Below are positions 21,968-31,621 of a stretch of 59,927 nucleotides of DNA, piece after piece (the stretch's first letter is position 1; every line of letters begins with the position of its first letter). A program made the translations under genes and the position numbers. The DNA lies in contig CAKQQY010000008.1 in the NCBI GenBank assembly GCA_934271245.1, forward strand, positions 1 through 59,927. Reading direction: 5' to 3'. The DNA is from an uncultured Clostridia bacterium (lineage in GTDB: Bacteria > Bacillota > Clostridia > Christensenellales > Borkfalkiaceae). A model generated the notes under the pieces. It searched no databases, was not told where the DNA came from, and saw only the letters and a program-made list of their open reading frames with translations.

Positions 21968-23767
21968 TTATTTATGGCTTTCTACTATTAAATCGACGAA
22001 CCTAAACGTTCTGCAATCTACTAAACCCCTGTCGGTCAAACGAAGTTCGGGAAGGCAGGCAAGCGGAATAATTCCCATAGTCATAAAGGGGGACGGGTGC
22101 TTGCAACCGACTTCTTTCCAGGCGTTTTCGAGAGTGGAAACGAGCGCGTCGGTTTCTTCTAAAGATTTGTCGCTTATAAGTCCCGCGATAGGAAGGGGAA
22201 CTTTGCCGATAATTTTACCGTCTTTAACGGCAACGAGCCCGCCGCCGCATTCTATCAACGCGTTTACCGCGATAACCATATCTTTATCGTTAGTGCCGAT
22301 TACCGAAAGGTTGTGCGCGTCGTGAGCGACCGTCTGCGCCAGCGCGCCGCTCTTTATGCCGAATCCTTTGACGAACCCGAAAGCGCGTTTGCCCGTGTTG
22401 TTGTGTCTTTCGAACACCGCCATTTTAAGTAAATCGTTTTTGACGTCCGATTTGATTTCGCCGTTTTCTATCGGCATGTTGACTATTCTTTCGTAAGTGG
22501 TGGTTCTCGCGGGAATAATTTCTATCGCGCGAACGTCCGCCGAAACTCCTTCCGCTTTGACCTTTAAGTCGTCTTCGGTGATTTTTGCCATGTGAACGGT
22601 GTTAATCGCCTTTGCGGGGTAAACGTAATCTTTTATTTCAACGACGGTTTTGCCGTTTTCGGCAACGAGTTTTCCGTCGATAAAGGTCTTTTCGACCTTA
22701 CATTCGTTAAGGTCGGATATAATTACCATATCCGCGCATTTGGAAGGGGTAATCGAACCGAGTTCCTGATCAAGACTGAAACACTGCGCAACGTTGATGG
22801 TTACCATCTGAATAGCCGTCAACGGGTCGATACCTTCTTCTATGGCTCTTTTTACGATATGATCTAAATGCCCGTATTTTTTTAAGGTATGGGGGTGAGT
22901 GTCGTCGGAGATAAGGCAAGCGTATCTCGAATCCACGTTATGTTTGGTAATCGCGGGGGCGAGTTCTTTTAAGTCGTGCCATGCGGAACCTTCTCTGAAC
23001 ATGGCGTACATACCCAGACGCATTTTTGCAAGCGCGTCGATTTCTCTCGTCGATTCGTGGCAGCATCTTACGCCTGCGGCGATATAAGCGTTCAATCCGT
23101 TTTCCGTTTCGGGAACAGAATAGTGACCGGTAACCGTTTTGCCCGCTTTAAGCGTTTCGCCGACTATCGCGTGGGTACGCTCGTCCGAATAAATAATCCC
23201 GGGGAAGTTCATCATTTCGCCAAGACCTACGCATTCGTCCCATTTCATCGTTTCGGCAATGTCTTCGGGGCCTATCGTTGCGCCGGTGTCTTCGAAACCG
23301 GGAACGGCAGGCACGCACGACGGGGTGGTGAGCATGGTTTTAAGCGGAGCGCGTTTAGCGTCTTCGAGCATATATTTAACGCCGTCAAGACCTAACACGT
23401 TGCAGATTTCGTGGGGGTCCATAAAGATACCCGCGGTTCCGTGCGGCATAGTTACTTTGGCGTATTCGCCGACCGATAACATCGACGATTCAACGTGAAT
23501 ATGACCGTCTAAAAAGGCAGGGGCAAGATAATTGTTTTCCGCGTCGACGATTTTCGTGTTTTCACCGATACATTTCGAACAATCGCCGACCATCGCGATT
23601 CGTCCGCAAGCGACGGCGACCTGCGCGCCTTCGATTATTTCGCGTGTGCATACGTTTATAAGTCTGGCGTTGGTTATTACCAAATCGGCTTTTTCGTTTC
23701 CCATAGCGACCGCTGAAAGACGCGCCGAACACTTCCATAACGGAACAGAACAAAAATTATTTACCAT
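21968..23767 (-). CDS. ade: Adenine deaminase
   Basis: The 599-residue length and motifs match adenine deaminase, which converts adenine to hypoxanthine and ammonia in purine salvage. The metal-binding segments of the amidohydrolase barrel are present: DGHIHVESS near 87, MDPHEICNV near 116, and GHYSVPE near 217. The C-terminal domain typical of Ade (about 420-599) carries AHDAHNLSVIGTND, GGGLVAVKDG and the MTMGIIPLACLPELRLTDRG tail. AAGGAAGG lies upstream of the ATG. It is a single gene, divergent from the glycosyltransferase gene. I looked for a purine riboswitch in the 5' region and saw none. Confidence is high. Confidence 0.94.
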   Translation of the reverse strand: MVNNFCSVPLWKCSARLSAVAMGNEKADLVITNARLINVCTREIIEGAQVAVACGRIAMVGDCSKCIGENTKIVDAENNYLAPAFLDGHIHVESSMLSVGEYAKVTMPHGTAGIFMDPHEICNVLGLDGVKYMLEDAKRAPLKTMLTTPSCVPAVPGFEDTGATIGPEDIAETMKWDECVGLGEMMNFPGIIYSDERTHAIVGETLKAGKTVTGHYSVPETENGLNAYIAAGVRCCHESTREIDALAKMRLGMYAMFREGSAWHDLKELAPAITKHNVDSRYACLISDDTHPHTLKKYGHLDHIVKRAIEEGIDPLTAIQMVTINVAQCFSLDQELGSITPSKCADMVIISDLNECKVEKTFIDGKLVAENGKTVVEIKDYVYPAKAINTVHMAKITEDDLKVKAEGVSADVRAIEIIPARTTTYERIVNMPIENGEIKSDVKNDLLKMAVFERHNNTGKRAFGFVKGFGIKSGALAQTVAHDAHNLSVIGTNDKDMVIAVNALIECGGGLVAVKDGKIIGKVPLPIAGLISDKSLEETDALVSTLENAWKEVGCKHPSPFMTMGIIPLACLPELRLTDRGLVDCRTFRFVDLIVESHK

Positions 23768-23918
23768 ATCTACCTTCCTTTTGTTTTTTTGATATGATTA
23801 TAGCCAAAACGAAAAGAAAAGTCAATTCGTTGAAAAGCGGAATACGCTTATTTTTTCTTATAGAAAACGAATCGCTGTTTTTATCGTTTTTATGAAAATA
23901 TTTTCGGCGTTTTTGTTA

Positions 23919-23947
23919 TTGATTTTTGTTTTATTTTATAGTATCAT
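23919..23947 (+). promoter_or_regulatory. Sigma-A promoter of the glycolipid operon
   Basis: TTGATT (23919-23924), 17-base spacer, TATCAT (23942-23947). It implies a leader of about 75 bases and rules out the earlier start codon at 23926. Confidence 0.65.
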
Positions 23948-24030
23948 ATCTGTACAAGGAAATTTACGGATTATTTTTATTAAAAAAAGGCAATAATCAC
24001 CGCGGGCGAATCTGCGGCGTTTTACGTACT

Positions 24031-25191
24031 ATGGATAAGAAAAAGATATTAGTAACTTTTATAGAATCGGGCTTCGGGCATATAACGAGCGCGAGAGCCA
24101 TTTCGGACAGTCTGAAAAAGAAGTACGGCGACGTTTACGATATAGAAGACTGCGATATTATGAAAGACAACGAAAAGACCGTCACGTTCGAAAAGTTTTT
24201 GACGCGCCAGACTCAGGCTACGAATAAAATCCACGGATACGGATTTATGATGTTTGCGGTCATGGAAGCGTTCGGGGGCGAAAAATTTCTGGAGTTTACG
24301 CATAAAACCATATTCAAAAGTTTCGTAGACGCAACGGTCGAAGCATTTTCGGAACATAAACCCGACTGTATAGTCAGCACTCATTATTTTATAACGTTCT
24401 GCGCGGTGGAATACAAAAGAATGCGAGACCCGAACTGCGTCGTGGTGACGTATAATCCCGATAACAACGTTCACCCGTGGTGGGACAACCGCGACGGTAT
24501 TTTTATAACCAACAATATTTTTGCGACGAGAGAAGCGGTGAGAAAGAGAAGTTTTTCCACGAAAGACTGTAAAACGGTAAACTTTACCGCGCGTCAGGAT
24601 ATAATAGGTTGCACCGAAACGAAAAAAACTCTTCGCGAAAAGTACGGGATAGACGAAAACGAATTCTGCGTCGTCGTGGCGGACGGCGGATACGCTTTGG
24701 GAAAATGCAAAAGCGTGGTAAACAGCCTTTGCAGAACGCATAAGCGTATCACGATAGTGGCGGTTGCAGGCAAAAACGAAAAACTGTACGACTACTTTAT
24801 GAAGAAAAAACTTAAAGAAAACGTTACGCTTATTCCGCTTTCTTTTACCGAAAACATTTTCGAATTTTATAAACTTGCCGACTTGTTTATTACCAAAGCG
24901 GGTCCGAATTCCGTTCTGGATTCGGTGTTCGTGGGGACGCCCGTGCTTATTGACTACTATCCGCACCCGATAGAAAAGGCGACGAAGCAACTTTTCGTGG
25001 ATAAATATAAATGCGGCGAATATATAAGCAGTCCGTATTTTATCAGAAAGAGAGTAGAAGAACTGATTGACGACAGGTCGCCGCTTATTACTTACGCGGA
25101 AAACACCGCGAAATTCAGAAAAGATTGCAACGGCGCCGACGAGATAGCCGATATTATAAACAAAACGCTTCGGAGAAAAGATGACTTATAA
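24031..25191 (+). CDS. Glycosyltransferase, MGDG synthase / diacylglycerol glucosyltransferase family
   Basis: The start at 24031 is preferred over 23926 because the promoter -10 lies between them. The 386-residue product shows the MGDG-synthase N-terminal domain (SGFGHITSARAISDSL near 10-25; CIVSTHYFITF near 113-123). Its GT28-type C-terminal donor-binding domain has VVVADGGYALGK near 220-231 and FITKAGPNSVLDSV near 290-303. These enzymes transfer sugar from a nucleotide donor to diacylglycerol on the inner membrane face. The next gene is an acyltransferase overlapping by 11 bases, which fits a membrane glycolipid operon. The ribosome site is poor, so translation may be weak or depend on the leader. 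Confidence 0.8.
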   Translation: MDKKKILVTFIESGFGHITSARAISDSLKKKYGDVYDIEDCDIMKDNEKTVTFEKFLTRQTQATNKIHGYGFMMFAVMEAFGGEKFLEFTHKTIFKSFVDATVEAFSEHKPDCIVSTHYFITFCAVEYKRMRDPNCVVVTYNPDNNVHPWWDNRDGIFITNNIFATREAVRKRSFSTKDCKTVNFTARQDIIGCTETKKTLREKYGIDENEFCVVVADGGYALGKCKSVVNSLCRTHKRITIVAVAGKNEKLYDYFMKKKLKENVTLIPLSFTENIFEFYKLADLFITKAGPNSVLDSVFVGTPVLIDYYPHPIEKATKQLFVDKYKCGEYISSPYFIRKRVEELIDDRSPLITYAENTAKFRKDCNGADEIADIINKTLRRKDDL

Positions 25192-25984
25192 GGAAAGCAA
25201 CGAAAGAATAGCCTCTTTGGAAAAAGAGAAAAAGTACGATATAGACCCGAACATGGGAGAATACCGGTTTGTAAGCGCGCAGGAACCCGACCACAGATAC
25301 GTTTACGACAGATTTATAGATAAATTTTATTACTGCATTTTAAGGGCGTTGGTTTTTATATTCGCGCCGTTTATAATGTTTTTTGCTTATAGACTAAGGA
25401 TACGCGGCAGAAAAAACCTTAAACTTAAAAATAAAAGCGGAGCGATAACGGTAAGCAACCACATTTCCTTTCTGGATTCTTTAATAATTAAGCAAGTCGT
25501 TTTTAAAAGGGTATACTTCGTAGGCGCAAGCCACAACAATAAAAAGGGGTTCTTCGGGTATACTATAAAAATTTTAGGTTTTCTGCCGCTGTCGGCGCAA
25601 TTCAGTAACCAGAAAAACCTTAACCGCGCCATATCGCATTTTCTGAAAAAGGGCAAAAAAGTGCATATCGATCCCGAACAGGCAATGTGGTGGGGATATA
25701 AAAAATTAAGACCGTTCAAAAACGGCGCGTTTAATTACGCCGTAACAAACAACGTTCCCGTAATTCCCATAGTAAACCTTATAAGAGACGCTAACCGGTG
25801 GGATAAATTTGTCGGCAGACCGTTTAAGGTGACTTCGAAAGTGTTAAAACCCGTTTATCCGAACGACGAACTGTCGCCGAAAGAAAGAATAATCGATTTG
25901 AAAAACAGAGTAAGGGAAGAAATGCGCGAAGAAATGAATGCTTTTTACGGCTTCGAGTGCGACGTGGAAAGAATAGCAGAATAA
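25181..25984 (+). CDS. plsC: 1-acyl-glycerol-phosphate acyltransferase-like protein
   Basis: The 267-residue product has an N-terminal soluble part, a membrane segment (about 52-72) and a PlsC domain. NHISFLD (near 90-96) is the HX4D catalytic motif. IDPEQAMWWGYKKLRPFKNG near 165-184 replaces the usual substrate-binding EGTR loop, as seen in a branch of this family. PVIPIV follows near 195. It acylates a lysophospholipid or lysoglycolipid at the membrane; the exact acceptor is unknown. The ATG lies inside the end of the glycosyltransferase gene, so the two are translationally coupled. A 10-bp stem terminator follows. Confidence 0.82.
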   Translation: MTYKESNERIASLEKEKKYDIDPNMGEYRFVSAQEPDHRYVYDRFIDKFYYCILRALVFIFAPFIMFFAYRLRIRGRKNLKLKNKSGAITVSNHISFLDSLIIKQVVFKRVYFVGASHNNKKGFFGYTIKILGFLPLSAQFSNQKNLNRAISHFLKKGKKVHIDPEQAMWWGYKKLRPFKNGAFNYAVTNNVPVIPIVNLIRDANRWDKFVGRPFKVTSKVLKPVYPNDELSPKERIIDLKNRVREEMREEMNAFYGFECDVERIAE

Positions 25985-25995
25985 AAAGAAAAAAA

Positions 25996-26023
25996 GTACC
26001 GCTGCCGATAAAAGCAGCGGTAC
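25996..26023. terminator. Shared terminator between convergent genes
   Basis: GTACCGCTGC pairs with GCAGCGGTAC. On the minus strand a long T run follows, so it serves the amidohydrolase gene best, but it also follows the acyltransferase gene. Confidence 0.8.
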
Positions 26024-26050
26024 GGTTATTTAAAATAAATTTTTGTAAGT

Positions 26051-27337
26051 TTAATTTAAGAATTTGTCGAGTTCGGCGGCTACTTTTTTGTTTACTTTTA
26101 CCTTGGGCGAAGCAATCAGTTTTCCGCGCGCCATAACCGTTTTAACCTGTCTTAACGCTTTTAAGTCGTCGAGAGGATTGTTTTCGGTAACTATCATATC
26201 GGCGCATTTGCCTTTTTCTATAGTACCCGTCAGATGACCGATACCCGCAAGTTTCGCGCTGAGTTCGGTCGCCGAATAAAGGGCGAACGCGTTGCTTACG
26301 CCTACGTATTTATGGTAATAACAAAGTTCTCTCCAAAAGTCGTATTGCGTTATCCAGGGGCAGCCTACGTCGTTGCCCAAAACTACAGGGATATCGTTTG
26401 CGACGGCGGCTTTCGCGCAGTCTATAATCCCCTGGAAGACCACGTTGCCGTTATATTGTTCTACTTCCGAAGCGTTGCTTACGGAACGGTCGAACAAAGC
26501 GTAGGGAAGAGCGGGGGAAATAGTCGCGCACAAAAAGGCGTTTCTCTTTTTGAAAAGGTCTATTATCTCGTCGGTGGGTTTGGCGCCGTGTTCGATGCTG
26601 TCCACACCGTTTTCGAGAGCAAGTTTAACTCCGTCCGTCGATTCTACGTGCGCCGCCACTAAGTAACCTTTTTCGTGCGCCTTTTCGCATACGGCTTTTA
26701 CCATATCGGGCGGCATTTTGACTTCTCCCGGAACGCCCTTTTCTTTGGCGTCAAGTACGCCGCCTGTTATCATCAGTTTTACTAAATCTACGTTTTCTTT
26801 TTCGTTGTTTTCTAAAATTTTAAGCGCGTCGTCAGCGTTGGCCGCTGCAATCGCCACCGAACCCGCCATATGTCCGCCGTTTACCGATATTCCGCGGTTA
26901 GACGCGATTATTCTCGGACCGATTTTGTCGCCTGCAGATATTTCGTCGCGAAGTCTTGTGTCGAAATCTCCGAGTCCGCCTACCGTACGGATAGTCGTAA
27001 CGCCGCTCATAAGTTCGATTTTTGCAAACGACGAAACGAGTTTGTACGCTATCGCGCGGGTAAGACCGTTGCTCATCAACTTTTTAACGAGTTTCGCGTT
27101 GTCGCGCTGTTTCTTCTGCGGTTTTCCGTTCCCGGCAAGGTGAACGTGCATGTTTATAAGCCCCGGCATTAAATAAGCGCCGTTAAGGTCGATAACTTTA
27201 TAACCGTTAAGGTTCGCGTTTTCTTTCGGTAACACGTCGGTAATTATTTCGTCGTCTACTAAAACGCATAAACCTTCCTGCGGCGACATATCCTTTTTGC
27301 CGCTTAAAACTTTTCCGTTTATGAAAGCGTATTTCAT
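26051..27337 (-). CDS. Metal-dependent amidohydrolase (imidazolonepropionase/prolidase-like group)
   Basis: The 428-residue product has the composite amidohydrolase fold. An N-terminal beta domain leads to MPGLINMHVHLAG (first HxH, near 62). Then come VKLMITGG near 185 (candidate bridging Lys), AAHVESTDG (near 225), DSIEHGAKP (near 247) and VVLGNDVG (near 320). The end GKCADMIVTENNPLDDL is typical of the family. It hydrolyses a C-N bond in an unknown substrate; relatives act on dipeptides or cyclic amides. No neighbour narrows this down. The start has an AGAAAC-type weak ribosome site. Confidence 0.82.
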   Translation of the reverse strand: MKYAFINGKVLSGKKDMSPQEGLCVLVDDEIITDVLPKENANLNGYKVIDLNGAYLMPGLINMHVHLAGNGKPQKKQRDNAKLVKKLMSNGLTRAIAYKLVSSFAKIELMSGVTTIRTVGGLGDFDTRLRDEISAGDKIGPRIIASNRGISVNGGHMAGSVAIAAANADDALKILENNEKENVDLVKLMITGGVLDAKEKGVPGEVKMPPDMVKAVCEKAHEKGYLVAAHVESTDGVKLALENGVDSIEHGAKPTDEIIDLFKKRNAFLCATISPALPYALFDRSVSNASEVEQYNGNVVFQGIIDCAKAAVANDIPVVLGNDVGCPWITQYDFWRELCYYHKYVGVSNAFALYSATELSAKLAGIGHLTGTIEKGKCADMIVTENNPLDDLKALRQVKTVMARGKLIASPKVKVNKKVAAELDKFLN

Positions 27338-27449
27338 AATGTTTCTCCGTTATTATTTTTAGGTATGATATACCCGTTTTTATATTTTGTCAACAAAACC
27401 CGCCGCTTTTTTCGGTAAAAGGGGAATAGAATATATTAAACGATAAAAA

Positions 27450-27475
27450 ACCGCCTTCGCAAAAACGAAAGCGGT
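27450..27475 (-). terminator. Terminator of the 27496 gene
   Basis: ACCGCxTTCG pairs with its complement around AAAAA. The single mismatch becomes a G-U pair only on the minus strand, where a T run follows. Confidence 0.75.
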
Positions 27476-27495
27476 GATTTTCTTTGACAAAAAAC

Positions 27496-27987
27496 TTAAG
27501 CGTTGATATTAGTATTGTCGTTGTTGTTTTCGGTAGCGTCAGCGTCGGTTGTCGCCGCTTGGTTGTCGGCAGCTGCCGCAACGTTCAACGCTTCGGTGTT
27601 GAGTTGAACGGGAACTTCTTTCGATGCTTTGTTTCCTTTAACGCCCGCAACGATGGCAAGAATTCCGCCGACCAGGGAGCCTAAAAGGATTCCGAATGCG
27701 CCGGAAACGATAAGTAAAACGTTAAACGCGTTTACCGTTCCGGAGAAAATGGTGAATATCAAGGTGAGTACCGCGAAAACGATAGCCGAAACGGATAAGA
27801 AATTATATATTGCTTCAACGACGTTTATCATGGACTCGATTTCGCTTCCCGCTCCTGCTTGGGCGCCGGCTTGACGCAATCCTTCGACGACCGTAGCGCC
27901 GTAAGCTTTGTTTACAAACGTTCCGATTAAGTAAAATGCCGTGGCGATAATGCCGAGTACTAAGGTGGTTGTGTTAGGTTTCTTCAT
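27496..27987 (-). CDS. Four-segment membrane protein, unknown function
   Basis: The 163-residue product has hydrophobic segments at about 8-30, 60-83, 88-108 and 100-118 (the last two may form one hairpin). Its C-terminal tail (125-163) is disordered, rich in Ala, Asn, Thr and Asp. A GGAG-type ribosome site precedes the ATG. It lies alone between a terminator and a divergent promoter region. The tail is low complexity and probably cytoplasmic. I recognise no family. Confidence 0.6.
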   Translation of the reverse strand: MKKPNTTTLVLGIIATAFYLIGTFVNKAYGATVVEGLRQAGAQAGAGSEIESMINVVEAIYNFLSVSAIVFAVLTLIFTIFSGTVNAFNVLLIVSGAFGILLGSLVGGILAIVAGVKGNKASKEVPVQLNTEALNVAAAADNQAATTDADATENNNDNTNINA

Positions 27988-28116
27988 AAAAATTCTCCTA
28001 TAAATTTATTTCGGTAATCCGAATACCGTTAAATTATACATTTATGAAAGATAAAAGTCAATATATAAAATAATAAAAAATCTTATTTTTTTCTATAAAA
28101 ATTGTAGTTTTTTTTA

Positions 28117-28145
28117 TTGTAAAAGAGACGGCGATTTGATATACT
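28117..28145 (+). promoter_or_regulatory. Sigma-A promoter of the beta-galactosidase gene
   Basis: TTGTAA (28117-28122), 17-base spacer, TATACT (28140-28145). Confidence 0.65.
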
Positions 28146-28194
28146 TTATCTGACTTGGACGATAATCGTCTTTTTTACCTTAAAGGAGCATTTT

Positions 28195-30741
28195 ATGAAC
28201 AACGAATTTATGAGATACGAAAGAGTGGGCGTATGCGCGCCGAGAGCGTATTACGTACCTTTTTCCGAAGGACAGACCGTAGCGTATAAACACGGCATCG
28301 TAGACAGAACCTTGTCAGACAGATTTATATCTTTAGACGGCGAATGGGATATAAAAGAACACTTAAAACCGTCGGAAGTCGATATAAACGAAAAACTGAC
28401 GGAGAAAATAGTCGTTCCCTCCTGCGTGCAGATGCACGGGTACGATCACTTGCAATACATAAACACGAGATATCCTATCCCGTTTAATCCGCCTTACGTT
28501 CCCGAAAACAATCCTACTTACCATTATAGAAGAAAGGTAAATATCGAAAACGTAAACGAAAAATATTATATGGTTTTCGAAGGGGTAGACAGCGCGTTTT
28601 ATCTTTACGTAAACGGCATGGAAGTAGGTTACGGTCAGATTTCCCACGCAACCAACGAGTTCGATATTACTCCTTTTATAGTTAAAGGGGAAAACGTTAT
28701 CGACGTTGTGGTGTTAAAATGGTGCGTTTCCACCTTTTTGGAAGATCAGGATAAATTGCGTTTTACGGGAATATTCAGAAGCGTTTATCTTTTGAGAAGA
28801 CCGGAAAAACATATTACCGATTTCAAAATCGAAACCGATTACGACGGCAAAGACGGGTTCGCAACCGTTTATAATTACGGCGAAGAATCTTTCTTGGTAA
28901 CCTTAAACGAAACTACCGCGGCGGTAGGCGGCGGCGAATCGGTTACTTTTACCGTAGAAAACGTTAAACCCTGGAGCGCGGAAAAGCCTTCTCTTTATGA
29001 GTGCGATATTACCTGCAACGGGGAACTTATCGTAAAAAGAATAGGTTTCCGCAGGGTAGAAATAGATAACGGAGTATTTAAAATCAACGGTAAAAAGGTT
29101 AAATTCCACGGCGTAAACCGTCACGAATCCAACCCTTATACCGGCGCAACGGTAACGTTAGAAGATACCGTAACCGATTTCGACCTTATGAAATGGGCTA
29201 ACGTCGACGCTATCAGAACGTCGCATTATCCCGATATGCCCGAGTTCTACGAACTTTGCGACGTTTACGGCTTCTACGTTATGGACGAAGCGGACGTCGA
29301 AGCGCACGGCGCGGTAAGTTGCGAAACGGGGTATAAAATCGATGTATGGCAAAGATACGCCAACAACGGCACTTTCGACGACGGCGTTTACGACAGAGAA
29401 GTCAATTTATACGAAAGAGATAAGAACGCGACCTGCGTCGTTATCTGGTCGCTCGGCAACGAAAGCAGTTTCGGCAAAATGTTCTATAAGGGCGTTGAAT
29501 ATATCAAATCCAGAGATTTAAGACCTATTCATTACGAAGGCAACTGGGAAACGGATCAATCCGAATATTATACCGATAAAATAGATATTGCGAGCAGAAT
29601 GTATCCGCCGGTTAGTTTCTTCGACGAATTTTTGGCGGACGAAAAGGAAACGCGTCCTTTTGTTATGTGCGAATATTCGCACTCTATGGGCAACAGCAAC
29701 GGCGACCTTTCCGATTACTGGGAAAAGATAGAATCCAACGACCGTTTTATGGGCGGTTTCGTCTGGGAATGGTGCGACCACGCGGTAAAAGGCGAAAAAG
29801 GTTTCTTATATGGCGGCGATTTCGGCGAAAAGGAACACGACGGCAATTTCTGCGTAGACGGACTCGTTTCTCCCGACAGACAGATTAAATCAAACCTGGT
29901 AGAACTTCGCGCGGTGTACGGCGGCAAGAGAAGAGAAAAAGTCGAAGAACGCAATACCGTTCTTGAAAAAATGCCTTCAACAGGTAAAACCAAAGTCGAA
30001 GTCGATAACAACGGTAAAATTATTTCCGTCGGCGACTTAAAATTAAAAGAACCGATAAGCGTTAACATTAAACGCGCGTTTATAGATAACGATATGTACG
30101 CTAAAAATATTTTCGGAAGATATTACGAAAGCGAACAAATTATCCTTAATACCGAAACGAAAGGCGGTACGACGGTTTATACCGGTAAAATGGTACAGAA
30201 TTGTTTATCGCCCGCAATGGATTTCACGATTACGGTAACACCGTTTGACGGCGGCGTGGATTTAGGCTTAAAGTATAAAGTCGCGGACTATATCGAATAT
30301 CTGCCGAGAATAGGTTTCCGTTTCGCTATAAACGAAAAAGACGTAAAATTTTCTTATAACGGTTACGGCCCTTACGAAAGTTATTGCGATAAACGCGTCG
30401 CTTCGTCTTTCGGCGAATACGTCAGCACCGCTAAAAAGAATTTCTCCGATAATATTATGCCGCAGGAAAGCGGAAGCCATTTCGGCACGGTTAAGTTAGA
30501 TATTGAAAACAGAATGGAAATCACCGCCGAAAAGCCCTTCTCTTTCAGCGTTTTGCCTTATTCGGTAGAAACTATAATAGATACGAAACACAACTTCGAA
30601 TTGCCGGAAACCGACGGAAGTTATATTTCGCTCGATATAGATATGTCGGGCGTAGGAACCAACTCCTGCGGACCCGTGCTTGCCGAAAGATTCAGAGCCA
30701 AAAAAGAAGGCGAAAATACTTTCAGAATCAAATTAAAATAA
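28195..30741 (+). CDS. Glycoside hydrolase family 2, beta-galactosidase type
   Basis: The 848-residue enzyme has the GH2 order: jelly-roll sugar-binding domain (about 40-200), Ig-like domain (about 205-285), and the catalytic barrel from about 290. NGKKVKFHGVNRHE and RTSHYPDMPEFYELCD are classical barrel signatures. The acid/base is Glu423 in WSLGNES and the nucleophile is Glu493 in VMCEYSHSMGNS. The C-terminal region (about 600-848) matches the small-chain-like beta domain of LacZ-type enzymes. There is no signal peptide, so it acts in the cytoplasm on an imported beta-galactoside. It is shorter than E. coli LacZ but within the family range. A ribosome site (AAAGGAG) and a promoter are present; no sugar transporter is nearby. 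Confidence 0.92.
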   Translation: MNNEFMRYERVGVCAPRAYYVPFSEGQTVAYKHGIVDRTLSDRFISLDGEWDIKEHLKPSEVDINEKLTEKIVVPSCVQMHGYDHLQYINTRYPIPFNPPYVPENNPTYHYRRKVNIENVNEKYYMVFEGVDSAFYLYVNGMEVGYGQISHATNEFDITPFIVKGENVIDVVVLKWCVSTFLEDQDKLRFTGIFRSVYLLRRPEKHITDFKIETDYDGKDGFATVYNYGEESFLVTLNETTAAVGGGESVTFTVENVKPWSAEKPSLYECDITCNGELIVKRIGFRRVEIDNGVFKINGKKVKFHGVNRHESNPYTGATVTLEDTVTDFDLMKWANVDAIRTSHYPDMPEFYELCDVYGFYVMDEADVEAHGAVSCETGYKIDVWQRYANNGTFDDGVYDREVNLYERDKNATCVVIWSLGNESSFGKMFYKGVEYIKSRDLRPIHYEGNWETDQSEYYTDKIDIASRMYPPVSFFDEFLADEKETRPFVMCEYSHSMGNSNGDLSDYWEKIESNDRFMGGFVWEWCDHAVKGEKGFLYGGDFGEKEHDGNFCVDGLVSPDRQIKSNLVELRAVYGGKRREKVEERNTVLEKMPSTGKTKVEVDNNGKIISVGDLKLKEPISVNIKRAFIDNDMYAKNIFGRYYESEQIILNTETKGGTTVYTGKMVQNCLSPAMDFTITVTPFDGGVDLGLKYKVADYIEYLPRIGFRFAINEKDVKFSYNGYGPYESYCDKRVASSFGEYVSTAKKNFSDNIMPQESGSHFGTVKLDIENRMEITAEKPFSFSVLPYSVETIIDTKHNFELPETDGSYISLDIDMSGVGTNSCGPVLAERFRAKKEGENTFRIKLK

Positions 30742-30748
30742 AATTCAA

Positions 30749-30774
30749 GCCGCCCTGCGATTTCGCAGGGCGGC
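30749..30774 (+). terminator. Terminator of the beta-galactosidase gene
   Basis: GCCGCCCTGCGA pairs with TCGCAGGGCGGC, followed by GGGCTTTTAA. Confidence 0.75.
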
Positions 30775-30814
30775 GGGCTTTTAACGGCGGTTTTATAAAG
30801 TCGGCGGATAAAGT

Positions 30815-31492
30815 TTATTTTTGCTTGTCGCCGTAAAGTTTTATTCCCATGCGGGGAAGAGCGGTCTCCGAACTTCCGAGCGGTGTTAAAGCGTTTCTGT
30901 AATCGTGCTTGTCGCAAAAACCTTTAAGTTCTTCCTGTAATCTCTTGAAGTTACGAGTTTCTATTCCCGAAAGGGTGTTAACGTATTCTTTCGCGTATTT
31001 GCCTGCGTAAGAAGAGTATGAAAGAAGTTCCGCGTAATGCTCTAAACAAAATCCTTTGGTTTTTAAAAGGGTTTTGTAAAAATTTTCTTCTTTAGCGTAC
31101 ATCTGCGCAATCGTCTTGTAGTATTTAACCATGCTTTCTTCCGTTAAATCGCAGATAATGCAGGTGGAAGACGATTTTTTTATAAAATCCGCTTGTTTTT
31201 TTGCCTGGCCTACGCTGTTTAATTCTTTAAGAGAGTTCATAAGCGTGTCTACGCGCGTGCCTATCTGTAAGGCGACGGAAAGTTTGTTTTGTCTGGAAAA
31301 AAGCATGTCGAAGTGGCGCGAACAAAACCCTTTGGCGTTTACTTTGGCTCTCGTCGTTTCTTCCATAACCGCGTCGTTTAAAAATTCGTGCAGAAACTGT
31401 TCTTCGACCTTTTTTCTTATTTCGCATAACGGGCATTCGCAATCTTCGCCCGCCTTTTCGTATATTAAACCTGTGTCTATATGATAATTCAT
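30815..31492 (-). CDS. DUF6062 family protein
   Basis: The 225-residue helical protein has two parallel halves. Each carries a Cys pair and a C/H signature: CECPLCEIRKK near 18-28 with GFCSRHFDML near 57-66, and CIICDLTEE near 118-126 with GFCLEHYAELL near 149-159. A third GFCDKHDY lies near 192. The repeated C..C and CxxH pattern suggests metal binding, which is inference; the family is widespread in Clostridia with no known function. It is a single gene, divergent from the esterase gene. Confidence 0.78.
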   Translation of the reverse strand: MNYHIDTGLIYEKAGEDCECPLCEIRKKVEEQFLHEFLNDAVMEETTRAKVNAKGFCSRHFDMLFSRQNKLSVALQIGTRVDTLMNSLKELNSVGQAKKQADFIKKSSSTCIICDLTEESMVKYYKTIAQMYAKEENFYKTLLKTKGFCLEHYAELLSYSSYAGKYAKEYVNTLSGIETRNFKRLQEELKGFCDKHDYRNALTPLGSSETALPRMGIKLYGDKQK

Positions 31493-31536
31493 AAAAATAT
31501 TTTACCATATCGGGCGATAAAGTTCAATACTTTTTG

Positions 31537-31565
31537 TTGAAAAGTCAGACGGTTAGTGGTAGAAT
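31537..31565 (+). promoter_or_regulatory. Sigma-A promoter of the esterase-patatin pair
   Basis: TTGAAA (31537-31542), 17-base spacer, TAGAAT (31560-31565). Confidence 0.7.
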
Positions 31566-31621
31566 ATATTTAATCGAAGGTTCCTGAGGTTGTCGGGAAC
31601 GATTTTGGAGGAGAGAAAAAC

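Noticed and set aside
23768..24030. Purine riboswitch upstream of adenine deaminase
   Set aside because: The conserved loop sequences are absent; only promoter-like sequence and weak hairpins are seen.
26255..26280. GTTCGGTCGCC inside the amidohydrolase gene as another copy of the tRNA-anchored repeat
   Set aside because: Only 11 bases match, with no hairpin or following core; chance within coding sequence.
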